Assembly (NCBI GenBank): GCA_027490095.1 | Contig: JAIXYT010000004.1 | Location: 24,148 to 88,147, forward strand | Origin: Sphingomonadales bacterium | GTDB taxonomy: Bacteria > Pseudomonadota > Alphaproteobacteria > Sphingomonadales > Sphingomonadaceae | Direction of reading: 5' to 3' | DNA: 64,000 nt | Part shown: positions 46,077-55,646 of the stretch, in pieces | Layout of the letters: each line of letters starts with the position of its first letter | Numbering within the stretch: the first letter of the stretch is position 1 | The notes under the pieces: generated by a model | Seen by the model: the letters and a program-made list of their open reading frames with translations, nothing else | Database searches by the model: none | What the model was told of the DNA's origin: nothing | Made by a program: the position numbers and the translations under genes

Positions 46077-46309
46077 GCATTACTGCCCTATAGGCAGCCC
46101 CGCAGCGATGGCCTCCGCCTGAACCTTCAGGCGTGCGAGGAGCCCAGTCGCCGGGGCGCGTGATCGACGCGGGGGACTTGGCGATCCCCGAACCGACCCC
46201 GGGTTTGCCGCTGCGCACCCAACGACATTCCTGCCACGCGGGATGTCTGACCGGCTCAACCGTCGTCCAGACCGGACGTGCGGGCGGGTCAGACTTGAAA
46301 GACTGAATC
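46077..46309 (+). ncRNA. Candidate structured leader RNA before the DEAD-box helicase
   Basis: About 230 bases between the permease terminator and the helicase start hold many local stems: CTGCC-CTATA-GGCAG (46083-46097), CGCCTGAA/TTCAGGCG (46117-46134), GACATTCC/GGGATGTC, CGTCC/GGACG and an outer TCTGACC/GGTCAGA. No open frame is visible. Cold-inducible DEAD-box mRNAs in other bacteria carry long structured 5' leaders, so this is more likely a leader than a separate gene. No known RNA family recognised. Confidence 0.45.
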
Positions 46310-47833
46310 TTGACGACCTTTGAATCCCTGGGCCTCGCCCAGCCCCTTCTCGCAGCCCTCGAAGACGAAGGCTATCTGAACCCCACGCCCATCCAGCTGC
46401 AGGCCATTCCGCCCGCGCTCGAAGGCCATGACCTCCTGGGCATCGCGCAAACGGGCACCGGCAAGACGGCCGCCTTCGCGCTGCCCATCCTCCATTACCT
46501 GATCGGCAACCCGGCCCAGCGCCGCAAGATGGCGCCTCGCGTCCTCGTGCTTGCCCCCACCCGCGAGCTTGCGACCCAGATCGCCGACAGCTTCCGGGCC
46601 TATGCCCGCTTCATCAAGCTGAACGTGATGACGGTGTTCGGCGGCGTGCCGATCCCGCGCCAGGAAAAGCAGCTGGCAACCGGCGTCGACGTGCTCGTCG
46701 CAACGCCCGGCCGCCTGCTCGACCTTGTCGACCGCCGCTCGCTGCTGCTCGACCAGGTCGAAGTGCTGGTGCTCGACGAAGCCGACCAGATGCTCGACCT
46801 CGGCTTCATCCACAGCCTGAAGCGCATCGCCCAGATCCTGCCGCGCCAGCGCCAGAGCCTGTTCTTCTCGGCCACCATGCCGACCGCGATCGCCGAGCTT
46901 GCCGGCCGTTACCTCACCGATCCGGTGAAGGTCGCCGTCACGCCGGTCGCCACCACGGCGGAACGGGTGGCCCAGCACGTGACCTTCGTGAACCAGGCCG
47001 AAAAGCAGGCGCTCCTCACGATGACGCTGCGCCAGCCGGAATTCGCCAAGTGCCTGGTGTTCACCCGCACCAAGCATGGCGCGGACCGCGTCGTCCGGCA
47101 CCTGATCGGCGCCGGCGTCCGCTCGGCCGCCATCCACGGCAACAAGAGCCAGCCGCAGCGCGAGCGCGCGCTGGAGCAGTTCAAGAAGGGCGAGATCGGC
47201 GTGCTGGTGGCGACCGACATCGCGGCCCGCGGGATCGACATCGATGCCGTCAGCCACGTGATCAACTTCGAGCTGCCGAACGTGCCGGAACAATATGTCC
47301 ACCGCATCGGCCGCACCGCGCGCGCGGGCCTCGACGGGGTCGCACTCAGCTTCTGTGCGCCTGACGAAAAGCCGTTCCTCAAGGACATCGAAAAGCTGAC
47401 GCGGATGAAGATCGATCCGCTGTCACTTCCCGAAAACTTCCTGAAGGAAGCCGCGCGCCTGCCCAAGCCGTTGCCGGTGACGGACGAGCGCGACCGCTCG
47501 GACCACGCCCGTCGCGGCGAAGTCGGCACCCACAAGCACGCACCCCGCCGCTTCGGCGACAGGGACGGCAACCGCCAGCCGGGCGCGCGGGAAGAGGGCC
47601 GGCACCAGGGCCGCAGGCCCGATGGCCGCGCCCAAGAGGCCCGCAGCGATGGCGAAGCCGCCCATGCGCACCCGCACGCCGGGCGCCCGCGGTCTGACCG
47701 CCCCCACGGCGACCGCCCCCATGGCGACCGCCCCCATGGTGACCGCCCGCGCGGGCACCGCGGCGGCCGCGGTCGCGGCGGCGGCGGTCGGGTTGGCGGT
47801 GGTCGGGGCCCTCGCGCGAACGCGCAGGGCTGA
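46310..47833 (+). CDS. DEAD-box RNA helicase (RhlE-type), TTG start
   Basis: 507 residues. Q-motif (NPTPIQLQAIP), Walker A AQTGTGKTAAF (~46-56), PTRELATQ, VLDEADQMLDLGF, SATMP, and HRIGRTARAG in domain 2. The C-terminal tail (~390-507) is rich in Arg, Gly, Asp and His, including DRPHG repeats and an RGG-like end, typical of RNA binding. The only in-frame start is TTG at 46310, since a TGA stop lies just upstream; it gives MTTFESLGLAQPLL, the usual family N-terminus. Confidence 0.93.
   Translation: MTTFESLGLAQPLLAALEDEGYLNPTPIQLQAIPPALEGHDLLGIAQTGTGKTAAFALPILHYLIGNPAQRRKMAPRVLVLAPTRELATQIADSFRAYARFIKLNVMTVFGGVPIPRQEKQLATGVDVLVATPGRLLDLVDRRSLLLDQVEVLVLDEADQMLDLGFIHSLKRIAQILPRQRQSLFFSATMPTAIAELAGRYLTDPVKVAVTPVATTAERVAQHVTFVNQAEKQALLTMTLRQPEFAKCLVFTRTKHGADRVVRHLIGAGVRSAAIHGNKSQPQRERALEQFKKGEIGVLVATDIAARGIDIDAVSHVINFELPNVPEQYVHRIGRTARAGLDGVALSFCAPDEKPFLKDIEKLTRMKIDPLSLPENFLKEAARLPKPLPVTDERDRSDHARRGEVGTHKHAPRRFGDRDGNRQPGAREEGRHQGRRPDGRAQEARSDGEAAHAHPHAGRPRSDRPHGDRPHGDRPHGDRPRGHRGGRGRGGGGRVGGGRGPRANAQG
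47696..47755 (+). repeat. Four tandem 15-bp repeats in the helicase tail
   Basis: The unit GACCGCCCCCATGGC recurs four times (47696, 47711, 47726, 47741) with one or a few base changes, encoding DRPHG three times and DRPRG once. Being a multiple of three, the repeat can vary in copy number without breaking the frame. Confidence 0.9.
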
Positions 47834-48433
47834 TCAGCGCATCACGCTCACGATCAGCCAGGCGACAAGGCCGAAGGCAGCCCAGGCGAACGGCACCCAG
47901 ACCGGTTGCTCCTTCTTTCGGCCCCGGCCTGTGCCCAGGAGGCTGTCGTCCGCCATCATCACCCGGGCGGCGTCCATCGCCTTTTCCACGGCCGTCTTCG
48001 GGCGGGGCGGCAGGGGCTTCGTGCCGGTGATCCGGGCCGCGGCGCGGCTGATGGCAGCCACCTCCTCGTCGTCGGCGCCATCGACAAGGTCGATCGTCTG
48101 CAGCTGCCGATAGCCGAGCGGCGGCGACGTGTCATCGAAGCGGACGGGGATCAGGCACCCCCGGTCACGCCCGTGCATCGCCTCGTCCAGCACCCAGTTG
48201 GAGGTGATGGACGCCGCCGACCACACCACCACAACCGCGTCCGCCGCATTCAGCTCGCGCTCGATCTCGGCTGCGAAATGATGCCCGCCCTCCAGCGCCG
48301 CATCCCACCACACCCGGTGCCCGGCCGCCGTCAGCGCCTTGGCCAGCCGCTCGACGGGCGCCCGGTCCACGCGCGCATAGGAAATGAAGAGCCTTAGGCC
48401 TTCTGCCCGGTCCGGAAGCGATGCCGTTGCCAT
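47834..48433 (-). CDS. TIR-domain protein with C-terminal membrane helix
   Basis: 199 residues. TIR domain at ~12-130: LRLFISYARVDRAPVERLAKAL, HRVWWDAALEGGHHF, AADAVVVVWSAASITSNW, and the W80-VLD-E84 (WxxxE) pair that in TIR NADases carries the catalytic glutamate. A linker follows, then a single helix (VWVPFAWAAFGLVAWLIVSV, ~175-195). TIR proteins can hydrolyse NAD+ in anti-phage defence or signalling. No partner gene of a known defence system (Thoeris ThsA, NLR) lies nearby. It converges with the helicase gene, with no gap between the stops. Confidence 0.85.
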   Translation of the reverse strand: MATASLPDRAEGLRLFISYARVDRAPVERLAKALTAAGHRVWWDAALEGGHHFAAEIERELNAADAVVVVWSAASITSNWVLDEAMHGRDRGCLIPVRFDDTSPPLGYRQLQTIDLVDGADDEEVAAISRAAARITGTKPLPPRPKTAVEKAMDAARVMMADDSLLGTGRGRKKEQPVWVPFAWAAFGLVAWLIVSVMR

Positions 48434-48512
48434 TCTGCATTGCTAGCACAAGAGGACATGCAGTCGAGAGGTCCCGCTGGCGCAATCCGGTGCCGACCGC
48501 TACGGAAGGCGC

Positions 48513-48968
48513 ATGCGAAACCTGGCTCTACTCCTCGCCCCCGCCCTCCTGCTGGCAGCCCCCGCCGCCGCCCAGACCGGCTGGACCGTCCAGACCACCC
48601 CGACGACAAGCGCCATGGTCTTCGGCAAGCCCGAGGCGGCGACCGCCTTCCGGCTCGATTGCTCGGGCGGCAAGATGAGCCTCAGCACCTGGACCAGCCG
48701 GCTCCCCCGCAACGTGACCGAGGGCGAGTTCCCGACCCGCATGTCGGTCTTCCAGGGCAACCGCGAGATTGTGCTCGGCGGAAACGGCCGCGTGCTCGCA
48801 GGCGGCGGCGCACGCCTGGATGCGCTCGTCGCCAACCGCCAGTCCTTCCTCGAGGGCATGGGCCGCAACAGTCGGCTGGTGGTGGTCACCTTCGCAGGCC
48901 GCAACACGGCACCCGCGCCGACTGCAGAGACCCTGAAGGCGTTTACCGAGGCCTGTTTGAAGCGGTGA
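48513..48968 (+). CDS. Small secreted protein, unknown function
   Basis: 151 residues: signal peptide MRNLALLLAPALLLAAPAAAQ, then a compact domain with two cysteines (LDCSGGKM and the C-terminal EACLKR) that could form one disulfide. Similar-looking exported proteins are common in sphingomonads without assigned function; I do not recognise a family. Ends near the large palindromes before the TonB receptor stop. Confidence 0.6.
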   Translation: MRNLALLLAPALLLAAPAAAQTGWTVQTTPTTSAMVFGKPEAATAFRLDCSGGKMSLSTWTSRLPRNVTEGEFPTRMSVFQGNREIVLGGNGRVLAGGGARLDALVANRQSFLEGMGRNSRLVVVTFAGRNTAPAPTAETLKAFTEACLKR

Positions 48969-48997
48969 ACGCACGGCGCTGAAGCCGTCGGACGGGC

Positions 48998-49109
48998 TCC
49001 TGCGGCACACCCGCGTTTGCGGGCGAAGCCCGCAAAGCGGGCCTGCCACAGGACCCGCCGGCCGGTTCTGCGGCGAGTCTGCCGATCAGCGCTTGCGCGC
49101 TGACGGCAG
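48998..49109. repeat. Two large palindromes between convergent genes
   Basis: First: an imperfect stem of about 24 bp from 48998 to 49053 built of TCCTGcGGCA/TGCCaCAGGA, CCCGC/GCGGG and TTTGCGGGC-GAA-GCCCGCAAA. Second: 49079-49109, CTGCCG-a-TCAGCGC closing on GCGCTGA-CGGCAG with a TTGC loop (13 bp, one bulge). They fill nearly all of the 147 bases between the secreted protein and the TonB receptor stop. Likely bidirectional terminators or a repeated intergenic element. Confidence 0.8.
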
Positions 49110-49115
49110 CCGCCT

Positions 49116-51230
49116 TCAGAACGAAAACCGCGCCGTCAACCGCACATCCCGCCCCGGAAGCGGCGCGAAGTCCTTCAGGAAGCTGGTGTGCCGCCGCGCG
49201 TCCACATCGAAGATGTTGTTGACGCTCAGGATCAGCGCAGTCGGGTTCGCGTCGCCGAACGGGCGCCAGGCGGCGGACGCGTTCACCAGCGTGTAGGCCG
49301 GCGTCTCGGTCTCGAAGCTCGCCACCCGGTCCTGGCGGGTCACATGCTCCACTTCCAGCCGGCCGCCGAACGCGCCGCCATTGGCCTCCACCCCGCCGAT
49401 GAACCTCAGCGAGGGAATCCGCGGCACAGGGCCAAGACCGCCCAGCAGGTCCGCCTGCACGAAATCCGCAAGGCCCGTGATGTCGATCGCGGTCTCGCCG
49501 AACCGCGCCACCGTCACCGCGCCCTCCGCCTCGAAGCCCCAGAAGCGGCTGTCGCCCTGGCTGTAGAGGAACACCGGCAGGTCATCCTCCTCCTCGCCCG
49601 TCGGCGCCAGATAGATGAAGTCGTAGAAGCGGTTGAAGAAGCCCGAAAGCTCCAGCCGCCATCCTTCGCCACGGCCGCGCAGCACGGCTTCGAAGCCGAG
49701 GCTGCGCTCCTTGTCGAAATCCGGGTTGCCGATCTCGAACGCGCCGGTGGCGGCGTGCGCGCCGTTCGCGAACAGCTCTTCGGCTGCCGGCGCCCGCTCG
49801 GTGTAAGCAACGCTACCCGACAATCTGAACGCCCCACCCAGCGCAACCGAGCCGCCGACAGAGCCCGAAAAGGCATCGAAGCTGCGGCGGATGCCCAGGG
49901 GCGACGAGCTCACATTCGTGTTCTCGTACCGCGCGCCGACCTCAACGCCATAGCCGCCGAAGTCGAAGCTCTGCAGCGTGAACAGGCCCAGCTGGTCCGT
50001 CTGGTTCAGCGGGATATAGGCCTCCTCGCCCGCCGCCTCGAAGCGGCGGCTCAGGATCTGGGCGCCGGTCGCCCCCTTCCAGCCATCCCGCTCGGTCTGC
50101 ACGGCCTCCACACGGGCCTCCAGCGCATTCGAGGTGAAGGTCGTGCCGATCTCGCCGTTCGGCTCGACCTCGTCATGCACATAATCGGCCCAGCCGAAGC
50201 GGAACTTGACGGATTCGAGGAACGCGCCACCCACCACGGCCTCGGCCCGGGCATCGATCCGCGTCTGCCGCATGTCGAGGCGGATCTCCTCGCCGCCACC
50301 GCCCATCTCGCGGGAGATGCCCTCTTCCTCCGACTCTTCGTCCTCGCCGTCCAGATCCAGCGTCGGCGGAACGCCATAGTTCGATTCCAGCCGCGAGACC
50401 GACAGGCCCATGTTGCCGCGCTCGCCGATCCACGAGACGCCGCCTGCAACCTCCCAGGTCTCGGCATCGCTGTTGTCGACCCGGCCGCGCTTCTCGGCAT
50501 CCTCGGCGAACTCGCCGCCGATCGCCTCGGCCGCCTCGCGGATGTCCCGCGAAAAGACATAACCACCGGCGCGATAATCGCCCGTCTTCAGCCAGCTCCC
50601 GTCGGCATGCACCACCAGGCCCGACTTGCCGAGCGGGACATCGACACTGCCCGAGATCGACCGCTCGTCGTTCACGCTCGCAAGCGTGCCGATGGCGTCG
50701 ATGTGGGCGAACTCTTCCGGAATCTCGCGGGCGATGCGCCGGTCGGTCACGTTCACCACACCGCCGATCGCGCCCGAGCCGTAAAGCAGGCTCGCCGGCC
50801 CCCGGATCACCTCGATGCGGGTCGCGTTCAGCGGGTTGATTGCAACCGCATGGTCGACCGACGTGTTCGACACGTCGAAGCTGCCGATCCCGTCGGTCAG
50901 GATGCGCACCCGCTCGCCGTCGAAACCGCGCAGGATCGGGCGCGAGCTGTTCGGGCCGAAGAAGCTGGCCGTTACGCCCGGCTGGCGGGCCAGCGTCTCC
51001 CCGATCGTGCCGCGCACCTCGCGGGTCAGGGCCTCGCCTTCCAGCACGCCGACAGCAGTCGGAAGGGCAAAGCGCTCGCGCTCGAACGGCGCCGTCACGA
51101 TGATGTCGGGGCCGATGGCGCCATGGACATCCTCAACTGCCGTCTGGGCAAGGGCTGCCCCGGACGAAAGGACGGTGGCGACGAGAAGAAGGGGTCGGAT
51201 CGACAAGGTTTCTGCTCCCGGTGAACGCAT
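49116..51230 (-). CDS. TonB-dependent outer membrane receptor (ZnuD-like)
   Basis: About 704 residues: signal peptide (LSIRPLLLVATVLSSGAALAQ), plug domain with ETLARQPGVTASFFGPNSSRPILRGFDGERVRILTDGI region and TRIEVIRGPASLLYGSGAIGGVVNV, then a 22-strand barrel ending in phenylalanine (RLTARFSF). An acidic insert DGEDEESEEEGISREMGGGGEE (~289-305) sits where Zn receptors of this family have a His/Asp/Glu-rich loop. An ATG at 51230 is reported, but a TTG at 51206 with a GGGAG ribosome site 8 bases away looks better. A Zur-like dyad lies upstream. Confidence 0.85.
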   Translation of the reverse strand: MRSPGAETLSIRPLLLVATVLSSGAALAQTAVEDVHGAIGPDIIVTAPFERERFALPTAVGVLEGEALTREVRGTIGETLARQPGVTASFFGPNSSRPILRGFDGERVRILTDGIGSFDVSNTSVDHAVAINPLNATRIEVIRGPASLLYGSGAIGGVVNVTDRRIAREIPEEFAHIDAIGTLASVNDERSISGSVDVPLGKSGLVVHADGSWLKTGDYRAGGYVFSRDIREAAEAIGGEFAEDAEKRGRVDNSDAETWEVAGGVSWIGERGNMGLSVSRLESNYGVPPTLDLDGEDEESEEEGISREMGGGGEEIRLDMRQTRIDARAEAVVGGAFLESVKFRFGWADYVHDEVEPNGEIGTTFTSNALEARVEAVQTERDGWKGATGAQILSRRFEAAGEEAYIPLNQTDQLGLFTLQSFDFGGYGVEVGARYENTNVSSSPLGIRRSFDAFSGSVGGSVALGGAFRLSGSVAYTERAPAAEELFANGAHAATGAFEIGNPDFDKERSLGFEAVLRGRGEGWRLELSGFFNRFYDFIYLAPTGEEEDDLPVFLYSQGDSRFWGFEAEGAVTVARFGETAIDITGLADFVQADLLGGLGPVPRIPSLRFIGGVEANGGAFGGRLEVEHVTRQDRVASFETETPAYTLVNASAAWRPFGDANPTALILSVNNIFDVDARRHTSFLKDFAPLPGRDVRLTARFSF

Positions 51231-51248
51231 CAAGCGGGGAGCGCCTAA

Positions 51249-51260
51249 ATGTTACAACAT
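51249..51260 (-). promoter_or_regulatory. Candidate Zur-type operator upstream of TonB receptor gene
   Basis: ATGTT-AC-AACAT is a dyad 19 bases before the ATG of the TonB receptor, close to the Zur-like ATGTTATAACAT seen before zinc uptake genes in alphaproteobacteria. One position differs from a perfect TA centre. Functional assignment is inference. Confidence 0.4.
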
Positions 51261-51393
51261 CACAAGGCAAGTGTTTTGTCCTCACGCGCGAAGCGCTCCG
51301 GACAGGGCGCGGCACGTGCCGCGGCGCCCGGTCGGGCTTGGGAACCCTTGCGGGTTCGAGGTTCTCGTTGGCTGGCCTTGCCTTGGGGAAGGT

Positions 51394-52645
<1,252 letters not shown>

Positions 52646-52653
52646 CTAAGCTG

Positions 52654-52805
52654 GAGTCTCGAGGAATCTTTCGTCAAGTCATGGATTTATGGCAGGGGGT
52701 TGAAACAAGGACTCGCCATCACCGCCGGTGAGCCGCGCATCACAAGATGCTGAGTCCGCCCTGCCCGCGCAGCCACTAGATGCTGCGCTGTTGCCGAAAA
52801 GACTC
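52654..52805. promoter_or_regulatory. Cluster of five GANTC sites upstream of ccrM
   Basis: GAGTC 52654, GAATC 52664, GACTC 52710, GAGTC 52752 and GACTC 52801 all fall within 152 bases of the rnhB-ccrM gap. A GANTC site is expected by chance about once per 256 bases. The two nearest lie ~40-50 bases from the ccrM start and probably overlap its promoter. The 215-base gap has no gene. Confidence 0.75.
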
Positions 52806-52830
52806 AAGGGCCGAATTTCCCGAAACGGGT

Positions 52831-53475
52831 TCACCCGCACAGCCGCGCAACCGGTGCGAACGACCGCCGGTGGTGCGCCGTCACCCCGTGCTGCTCCAAC
52901 GCCGCCAGATGCTCCGCCGTCCCGTAACCCCGGTTCCGCTCCCACCCATAGGCCGGATGCGCGGCGGCCAAGTCCGTCATCAGCCGGTCCCGCCACACCT
53001 TCGCGGCAATCGCCGCCGCCGCGATCGAGGCAACGGTGGCATCCCCCTTCACGATCGCCCGCGCCGGTGCCGGGATCGGCGGCAGCGCATTGCCGTCCAC
53101 CAGCACCATTGCGGGCGCCCCGATCCGCGCGGCAAGCGCCTCCACCGCACGCGCCATGGCCAGCAGGCTCGCCGTCCGGATGTTCAGCCGGTCGATCTCC
53201 TCGACGCTCGCGACGCCCAGCGCCACATGCTCCAGCGCAGCCGCGATCCGGTTGCGCCGCGCCTCGGGCACGCGCTTCGAATCGGCAAGGCCGGGCGGGA
53301 CAGCGTCCGGACGCAGGCAAACCGCCGCCGCGACGACCGGCCCGGCAAGCGGCCCCCGCCCCACCTCGTCCACCCCGAAGACGCGGCCGGGAAAACCGGC
53401 CTCGATCCCCCAGCCCAGCCCCTTCACGCCAGTGGCCCCGTCATCGAACGGCGAAATTGTGCCCCAGCGGGCCAT
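52831..53475 (-). CDS. rnhB: Ribonuclease HII
   Basis: 214 residues with metal-binding [61 protein letters not shown] and HRRSFAPV. Removes ribonucleotides from DNA. Its start overlaps the end of thiD by 35 bases in another frame. Confidence 0.95.
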   Translation of the reverse strand: MARWGTISPFDDGATGVKGLGWGIEAGFPGRVFGVDEVGRGPLAGPVVAAAVCLRPDAVPPGLADSKRVPEARRNRIAAALEHVALGVASVEEIDRLNIRTASLLAMARAVEALAARIGAPAMVLVDGNALPPIPAPARAIVKGDATVASIAAAAIAAKVWRDRLMTDLAAAHPAYGWERNRGYGTAEHLAALEQHGVTAHHRRSFAPVARLCG

Positions 53476-54253
53476 GCCCCCCGCCCAGCCCCGGGGCCGC
53501 CAGGATCGCCGACATCAGATAGGCCCGCGCCCGCTCCACCGCGCTCGCAAGCGGCAGGCCTGCCGCAAGCCCGGCCGCCACCGCACTTGCCAGCGTGCAG
53601 CCGGTGCCATGGGTGTGCACGGTCGCGATCCTGGGGCTTTCAAACCGCTGCTGGCTGTTGTGCGTCACCAGCCAATCCACCACCGTCGGGCCTTCCAGAT
53701 GCCCGCCCTTCGCCAGCACGGCCGCAGGCCCCGCCGCCAGCAGCTCCTGCGCAGCCAGCAGCAGATCGGCCTCATCGGTCACATCGGTGTCGGTCAGCAC
53801 CGTCAGCTCGGGCGCATTCGGCGTCACCACCGCGGCGCGCGGCAGCAGCAGGCGGTACAGCGCGCCGACCGCCTCGTCCTCCAGCAGCGGCGAACCGCCC
53901 TTCGCCACCATCACCGGGTCCAGCACGATCGGCACGGCCACGCCCTCCAGCGCCCGTGCGACCGCCTCCACGGTCGCTGCATCGCCCAGCATCCCGATCT
54001 TGATCGCGTCCGCCCCGATGTCGTCCAGCACGGCGCGGATCTGTCCGCCCACGATGTCGGGCGGCACGGGATGGATGGCGCTCACGCCAAGCGTGTTCTG
54101 CACCGTGATCGCCGTCACAGCCGTCGCGGCATAGCCGCCCAGCATCGTTACTGTCTTGATGTCGGCCTGGATGCCGGCGCCACCCCCGGAATCCGAGCCG
54201 GCGATGATCAAAACCCGGGGCACGCGCATGGAATTCGCGTGCAGGGAGGACAT
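53441..54253 (-). CDS. thiD: Hydroxymethylpyrimidine/phosphomethylpyrimidine kinase
   Basis: 270 residues, ribokinase-like. [46 protein letters not shown], and [18 protein letters not shown] as anion hole. Phosphorylates HMP in thiamine synthesis. Start ATG two bases after the glmM stop; an internal ATG at 54229 is also possible. Confidence 0.94.
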   Translation of the reverse strand: MSSLHANSMRVPRVLIIAGSDSGGGAGIQADIKTVTMLGGYAATAVTAITVQNTLGVSAIHPVPPDIVGGQIRAVLDDIGADAIKIGMLGDAATVEAVARALEGVAVPIVLDPVMVAKGGSPLLEDEAVGALYRLLLPRAAVVTPNAPELTVLTDTDVTDEADLLLAAQELLAAGPAAVLAKGGHLEGPTVVDWLVTHNSQQRFESPRIATVHTHGTGCTLASAVAAGLAAGLPLASAVERARAYLMSAILAAPGLGGGHGPLGHNFAVR

Positions 54254-54255
54254 GC

Positions 54256-55590
54256 TCACGCCGCCTTCGCCACGGCCGCGCACACCGCTTCCACCGTCTC
54301 GGCGACCAGCGCCTCGTCCTGCCCCTCCGCCATCACCCGGATCAGGGGCTCGGTGCCCGACTTGCGCACCAGCAGCCGCCCGCGCCCTTCCAGCGCCTTC
54401 TCGGCTGCTGCGATTGCGGCCTTCACGCCCGCGCTTTCCAGCACCCGTGGCTCCTGCCGAACATTCTTCAGCAGCTGCGGCCAGGGCGTGAAGCTGTTCA
54501 GCGCCTCGCTCGCCGTCTGGCCCGTCGACACCAACACCGTCAGGATCTGAAGGGCCGCCAGCAGCCCGTCACCAGTGGTGGAATGGTCGGCAAGGATGAT
54601 GTGGCCCGATTGCTCGCCGCCCACATTGCACCCCCTGGCGCGCATGGCCTCCAACACATGGCGATCGCCGACCGGCGTGCGGATCATCCCCAACCCAAGC
54701 CCCTGCAGATAACGCTCCAGCGCGATGTTCGACATCACCGTCGTCACCAGCGCACCGCCCTTCAGCGTGCCCTCCACCTGCTGCTGCCGCATGATGAGGG
54801 CCATGATCTGGTCGCCGTCCACCACGCGCCCCGTCTCGTCCACCACGATCAGCCGGTCTGCATCACCGTCCAGCGCCAAACCTATGTCGGCCCCCACCTC
54901 CACCACCTTGCGCGCCAGCGCCTCCGGGTGCGTCGATCCGACTCCGGCGTTGATGTTGGTCCCGTCCGGGCTCGCGCCGATCGTCGTCAGCTCGGCGCCA
55001 AGCTCCCACAGCGCTTCGGGCCCGACGCGATAGGCAGCGCCATGCGCGCAATCCAGCACCACCTTCAGCCCGTCCAGACGCACCCCGTCGGGCACGCTCG
55101 ATTTGACAGCATGGATATAGCGGCCGCGCGCATCGTCGATCCGCCGCGCCCGGCCGATCCGCTCGCCCTCGACGCGCAGACAGTCCCCGTCGATCAGCGC
55201 CTCGATTGCCTCTTCCTGGTCGTCTGTCAGCTTGTAGCCGTCGGGCCCGAACAGCTTGATCCCGTTGTCGTGAAACGGGTTGTGGCTCGCCGACAGCATC
55301 ACCCCAAGGTCGGCGCGCATCTCACGCGTCAGCATGGCAACCGCGGGAGTCGGCATCGGCCCCACCTGCACCACGTCCATCCCCACGCTCGTGAAACCCG
55401 CCGTCAGCGCCTGTTCCAGCATATAGCCCGAAAGCCGCGTGTCCTTTCCGATCAGCACCCGGTGCTTGGTCGGCCCGTCCAGGAACAGGGTTCCCGCCGC
55501 CTGCCCCACCTTCATGGCAAGCTCCGGCGTCATCTTGGGCCCATTCGCTGCCCCCCGGATCCCGTCCGTCCCGAAATAGCGCTTTGCCAT
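54256..55590 (-). CDS. glmM: Phosphoglucosamine mutase
   Basis: 444 residues. Phosphoserine Ser102 in [13 protein letters not shown], metal loop DGDADR, sugar loop GEQSGH, phosphate loop [12 protein letters not shown]; starts [12 protein letters not shown]. Converts glucosamine-6-P to -1-P for peptidoglycan and LPS. Head of the glmM-thiD-rnhB run; divergent from the aldo/keto reductase. Confidence 0.97.
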   Translation of the reverse strand: MAKRYFGTDGIRGAANGPKMTPELAMKVGQAAGTLFLDGPTKHRVLIGKDTRLSGYMLEQALTAGFTSVGMDVVQVGPMPTPAVAMLTREMRADLGVMLSASHNPFHDNGIKLFGPDGYKLTDDQEEAIEALIDGDCLRVEGERIGRARRIDDARGRYIHAVKSSVPDGVRLDGLKVVLDCAHGAAYRVGPEALWELGAELTTIGASPDGTNINAGVGSTHPEALARKVVEVGADIGLALDGDADRLIVVDETGRVVDGDQIMALIMRQQQVEGTLKGGALVTTVMSNIALERYLQGLGLGMIRTPVGDRHVLEAMRARGCNVGGEQSGHIILADHSTTGDGLLAALQILTVLVSTGQTASEALNSFTPWPQLLKNVRQEPRVLESAGVKAAIAAAEKALEGRGRLLVRKSGTEPLIRVMAEGQDEALVAETVEAVCAAVAKAA

Positions 55591-55646
55591 GCCAGCCTCG
55601 CTTCGTAGTTGGAGGCATTAGGCACCAAGAAAGGCGGGAGGCAAGG

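Noticed and set aside
45000..46218. A long minus-strand frame opposite the amino-acid permease
   Set aside because: Antisense shadow of a membrane protein; high Arg/Asp/Gly content and no start context.
47834..48433. A Thoeris-type defence system
   Set aside because: Only a TIR gene is visible; no ThsA-like SLOG/SIR2 or Macro partner is present within the window.
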